64,000 nt of DNA from Desulfovibrio sp. X2. Lineage in GTDB: Bacteria; Desulfobacterota; Desulfovibrionia; Desulfovibrionales; Desulfovibrionaceae. Position 1 is the stretch's first letter. Each line of letters starts with the position of its first letter. The DNA is taken from NCBI RefSeq assembly GCF_000422205.1, contig NZ_ATHV01000065.1:62001-126000 (forward strand), given 5' to 3'. A program made the position numbers and the translations under genes. Below the pieces are notes generated by a model, which saw only the letters and a program-made list of their open reading frames with translations, searched no databases and was not told the DNA's origin. Positions 61,689 to 64,000 of this stretch are shown in pieces.

Positions 61689-61850
61689 TCATGGCCGCTC
61701 CCCTGCACGGGAGCCCACGCTGCCCGGGGCATTCATGGCCTGGCTGTCGACGAAGACGCGCATGCCCCGCGCCCGAACGGGCCTTCGCCCGCCCATGGCG
61801 CAGCACGGCAGTTCGCCGGACTTGAGCAGGCGCGGAACGGTCGCTCGGCC
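61689..61850 (-). pseudogene. Truncated second copy of the excisionase-like gene
   Basis: The C-terminal half of the helix-turn-helix protein (ATVPRLLKSGELPCCAMGGRRPVRARGMRVFVD) is retained. The N-terminal half is replaced by unrelated sequence at 61849, where homology to the left end stops. Confidence 0.82.
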
Positions 61851-61988
61851 AAGGCCGGGATCATCCGCGCACGGGAAGGCGGACTGCTCCCCGATATCCC
61901 CGGGCTGTTCCAAATGGCCCGGCCGTGCCCGCTGGTATGCATGTTGCTTTCCCGCAAGCGACCAGGATCACCCGAACTCGGAGCGACC

Positions 61989-62705
61989 ATGCACAGCGGA
62001 CAGGAAAGCCCTCGCGCACAGGGCGTATGGCTCGAGTTTTCCAGGCGCGACTATGCGGAGATGGCCGAACTGCAGGAGGCGCTGCGCGCCAGGCGCGAGC
62101 TGGGCGTCATACCCGACGTGGTGATCCTCCTGGAGCACACGCCCTGCATCACCATCGGGCGCAGCGGCGGCCGCCGGAACATCCTGGCGGACGAGGCCGT
62201 GCTGCGGCGAAACGGCATCACGGTGCACGACACTCCCAGGGGCGGCAATGTCACCTACCACGGCCCGGGACAGCTCGTCTGCTATCCCATCCTGGAGCTT
62301 TCCGGCGAGCGGCGCGACCTGCATGCCTATGCGCGCAGGATGGAGGAGGTCATGATCCGCACGCTGCGCGCCTTCGGCATCGAGTCGGGACGGAAGCCCG
62401 AGTATCCTGGTGCATGGGCCGGCGAGCGCAAGATCGGCGCCATGGGCATGGCTGTTCGCAAATGGATCACGATGCACGGCGTCGCGCTCAACGTCTGTCC
62501 CGACCTGACGCATTTCTCCTTCATCGTGCCCTGCGGTATCGCGGACCACGGCGTGACCTCCATGGTCGAGGTCCTGGGGCGGCCCGTCGACATGGCCCTG
62601 GTCCGGCGCGAGATGCGCAGGCAGTTTTCCGAAGTCTTCGAGATGGCCCTGCGTCCCGCCACGCTGGAGCAGCTCATCGGGGAGAAGTGCCATGCAGAGG
62701 CCTAG
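61989..62705 (+). CDS. lipB: Octanoyl-[acyl-carrier-protein]-protein N-octanoyltransferase
   Basis: A 238-residue LipB, which transfers octanoate from ACP to lipoyl domains. RGGNVTYHGPGQLVCYPILEL and GERKIGAMGMAVRKWITMHGVALNV (catalytic Lys region) are present, as is the cysteine in SFIVPCGI. The ATG at 61989 fits the family N terminus; the 25 codons upstream are rejected. It overlaps lipA by 14 bases. Confidence 0.95.
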   Translation: MHSGQESPRAQGVWLEFSRRDYAEMAELQEALRARRELGVIPDVVILLEHTPCITIGRSGGRRNILADEAVLRRNGITVHDTPRGGNVTYHGPGQLVCYPILELSGERRDLHAYARRMEEVMIRTLRAFGIESGRKPEYPGAWAGERKIGAMGMAVRKWITMHGVALNVCPDLTHFSFIVPCGIADHGVTSMVEVLGRPVDMALVRREMRRQFSEVFEMALRPATLEQLIGEKCHAEA

Positions 62706-63552
62706 CTGGCTGGTGGTTCCGGCCCCCACCGCGGAGGACATGGGCCGCATCCGGGAGACGCTCGGCAAGGGTCGGCTGCACTCGGTGTGCGACAGCGCGC
62801 AGTGCCCGAACATCGGGGAGTGCTTCGCCAAGCGGACCTGCACCTTCATGGTCCTGGGCGACGTGTGCACGCGCAACTGCGCCTTCTGCGCCGTGACCCA
62901 CGGCCGCCCGGCCGCCCCGGACCCCGACGAGCCGGCCATGGTCGCCCTGACCGCGCGGCAGCTCGAACTCAGCCACGTGGTCGTCACCTCCGTGACCCGC
63001 GACGACCTCCCGGACGGCGGCGCGGGCCAGTTCGCCGCGACCATCCGCGCCATCAGGCGCGACAGCCCGGGCGTCACGGTGGAGGTGCTGGTCCCGGATT
63101 TCCGGGGCGAGGCCGATCCGCTGCGCCAGGTCATCGCGGCCGCCCCCGAGGTCATCGGCCACAACGTGGAGACCGTCCCCCGGCTGTATCCCTCCGTGCG
63201 CCCCGGGGCCGAATACGAGCGCTCCCTGGCTCTGCTGCGGCGCGTCTCCGAGTCCCGCACGCAGCGGCGCATCATGGCCAAATCCGGCCTGATGCTCGGC
63301 CTGGGCGAGACCCGGGAGGAAGTCGTCGCGGTCATGGAGGACCTGCTGCGGGCCGGGTGCCGGATACTGACCATGGGACAGTACCTGCGGCCCTCGCCCC
63401 GCCACCACCCCGTGCGGGAGTACGTCCATCCGGACGTCTTCCGGGAGCTGGCGGCGGTCGGGACCGGGCTCGGCTTCAGCCAGGTCGTGGCCGGGCCGCT
63501 GGTGCGCAGCTCCTACCACGCGGCCGAGAGCTTCGCGCGGCTTCAGGCCTAG
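62692..63552 (+). CDS. lipA: Lipoyl synthase
   Basis: A 286-residue radical SAM enzyme that inserts two sulfurs into the octanoyl chain. The auxiliary cluster motif CDSAQCPNIGEC (C-x4-C-x5-C) and radical SAM motif CTRNCAFC (C-x3-C-x2-C) are both complete, and RSSYHA near the C terminus supplies the auxiliary-cluster serine ligand. Coupled to lipB by overlap. Confidence 0.97.
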   Translation: MQRPSWLVVPAPTAEDMGRIRETLGKGRLHSVCDSAQCPNIGECFAKRTCTFMVLGDVCTRNCAFCAVTHGRPAAPDPDEPAMVALTARQLELSHVVVTSVTRDDLPDGGAGQFAATIRAIRRDSPGVTVEVLVPDFRGEADPLRQVIAAAPEVIGHNVETVPRLYPSVRPGAEYERSLALLRRVSESRTQRRIMAKSGLMLGLGETREEVVAVMEDLLRAGCRILTMGQYLRPSPRHHPVREYVHPDVFRELAAVGTGLGFSQVVAGPLVRSSYHAAESFARLQA

Positions 63553-64000
63553 GCGCCTGTCTCCCCCGGCTCCGCCGCATCCAGGCGCAGGCGCTGCCCC
63601 GCCTCCTGCAGGACGTGGGTCCGCACGCCCGGCTGCCCGTGCTTGTCCACGTCGCGCCGCACCATCCGCCCGAAGTGCAGGACGTCGTCGCGCTCGAAGG
63701 GCAGGTGGTAGACGACCACGTGGCGCGGCCGGAAGATCGTGTCGATGATCTCCTGGCCGACCTCGGCGTGGTAGAAGAGCGGATTCACGAACACCGCGTC
63801 CAGGGCCACGTCCCGCAGGGGCTCGTAGTATGCCGCCACGTGGTCCGCGTCCCCGGTGAACAGCAGGTTCACGCCGTGAAGCGACACGAGGAAGCAGGCG
63901 TTGCAGACCGCCTGGTACTGCGGCCCCATGTGCCGCGCGCCTAAGCCCGTCACGGTCAGGCCGTCCGCGAGCGCGATCCGCCTGGTGCGGCCCGGCTCCA
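63549..64000 (-). CDS. MBL-fold metallo-hydrolase (partial, runs off the window)
   Basis: The C-terminal part of a beta-lactamase-fold hydrolase: VSLHGVNLLFTGDADH with the metal aspartate, VFVNPLFYHAEVGQEIIDTIFRPRHVVVYHLPFERDD with a late histidine. The reading frame continues upstream past 64000, so the N terminus with the HxHxDH motif is not in view. Its stop overlaps the lipA stop in a shared CTAG, so the two genes converge. Confidence 0.8.
   Translation of the reverse strand, partial: EPGRTRRIALADGLTVTGLGARHMGPQYQAVCNACFLVSLHGVNLLFTGDADHVAAYYEPLRDVALDAVFVNPLFYHAEVGQEIIDTIFRPRHVVVYHLPFERDDVLHFGRMVRRDVDKHGQPGVRTHVLQEAGQRLRLDAAEPGETGA

Overview
The window looks like a chromosomal segment of a high-GC Gram-negative bacterium, most likely a member of the Desulfovibrio group. 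This is inference from the mazG and hisC-cmk neighbours, a lipB-lipA pair, an HBM-like chemoreceptor, a DUF3795 gene and very GC-rich codon use. No rRNA or unique marker is present to prove it.

Layout. (1) 0.3-4.5 kb, + strand: CvpA-like membrane protein, mazG, a ferritin-like protein, a small secreted cysteine protein, hisC and cmk, closed by a terminator shared with the opposite strand. (2) 4.6-13.5 kb, - strand: a compact run of genes from murJ through a tRNA-methyltransferase-like protein, a family 2 glycosyltransferase and a DUF3795 protein into a five-gene set that looks like a Rad50/SbcC ATPase split into separate N- and C-terminal genes around an Mre11/SbcD-like nuclease, a coiled-coil protein and a CPBP membrane protease. 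(3) 14-25 kb: a chemoreceptor (+), then on the - strand a TPR protein, mutM, a ChaN-PDZ lipoprotein, a phenylacetate-CoA-ligase-like enzyme, a CgeB-like glycosyltransferase and an orphan DppBC permease pair. (4) 25-26.6 kb: two tandem-repeat tracts, then a TetR regulator and an AhpD-like protein that share a palindromic operator.

(5) 26.83-61.05 kb is a genomic island in the 3' half of a tRNA-Ala(GGC) gene. A perfect 138-bp direct repeat (26858 and 60913) brackets about 34 kb. The left end carries an integrase, a small CPxC ORF, an excisionase-like gene, a second integrase and about 600 bp of serial hairpins that look like a large structured RNA. Next comes a strip of broken genes, then a surface-polysaccharide cluster from 32.5 to 59.3 kb. 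That cluster contains an ABC exporter (Wzm, and a Wzt ATPase fused to a methyltransferase), three acyltransferase-3 genes (one split by a 1,482-bp IS1595-family element), four methyltransferase domains, a 1,553-residue radical-SAM/triple-glycosyltransferase protein, further glycosyltransferases, a nucleotidyltransferase with two sugar-nucleotide SDR enzymes, a large GT-C-like membrane protein and a HAD-UbiA fusion. Together these fit synthesis, decoration and ABC-dependent export of an O-antigen-type glycan. The right end is a second graveyard (IS remnants, wecB and asnB fragments) followed by a decayed second copy of the integrase/excisionase block.

(6) 62-64 kb: lipB, lipA and a metallo-hydrolase gene that runs off the window.
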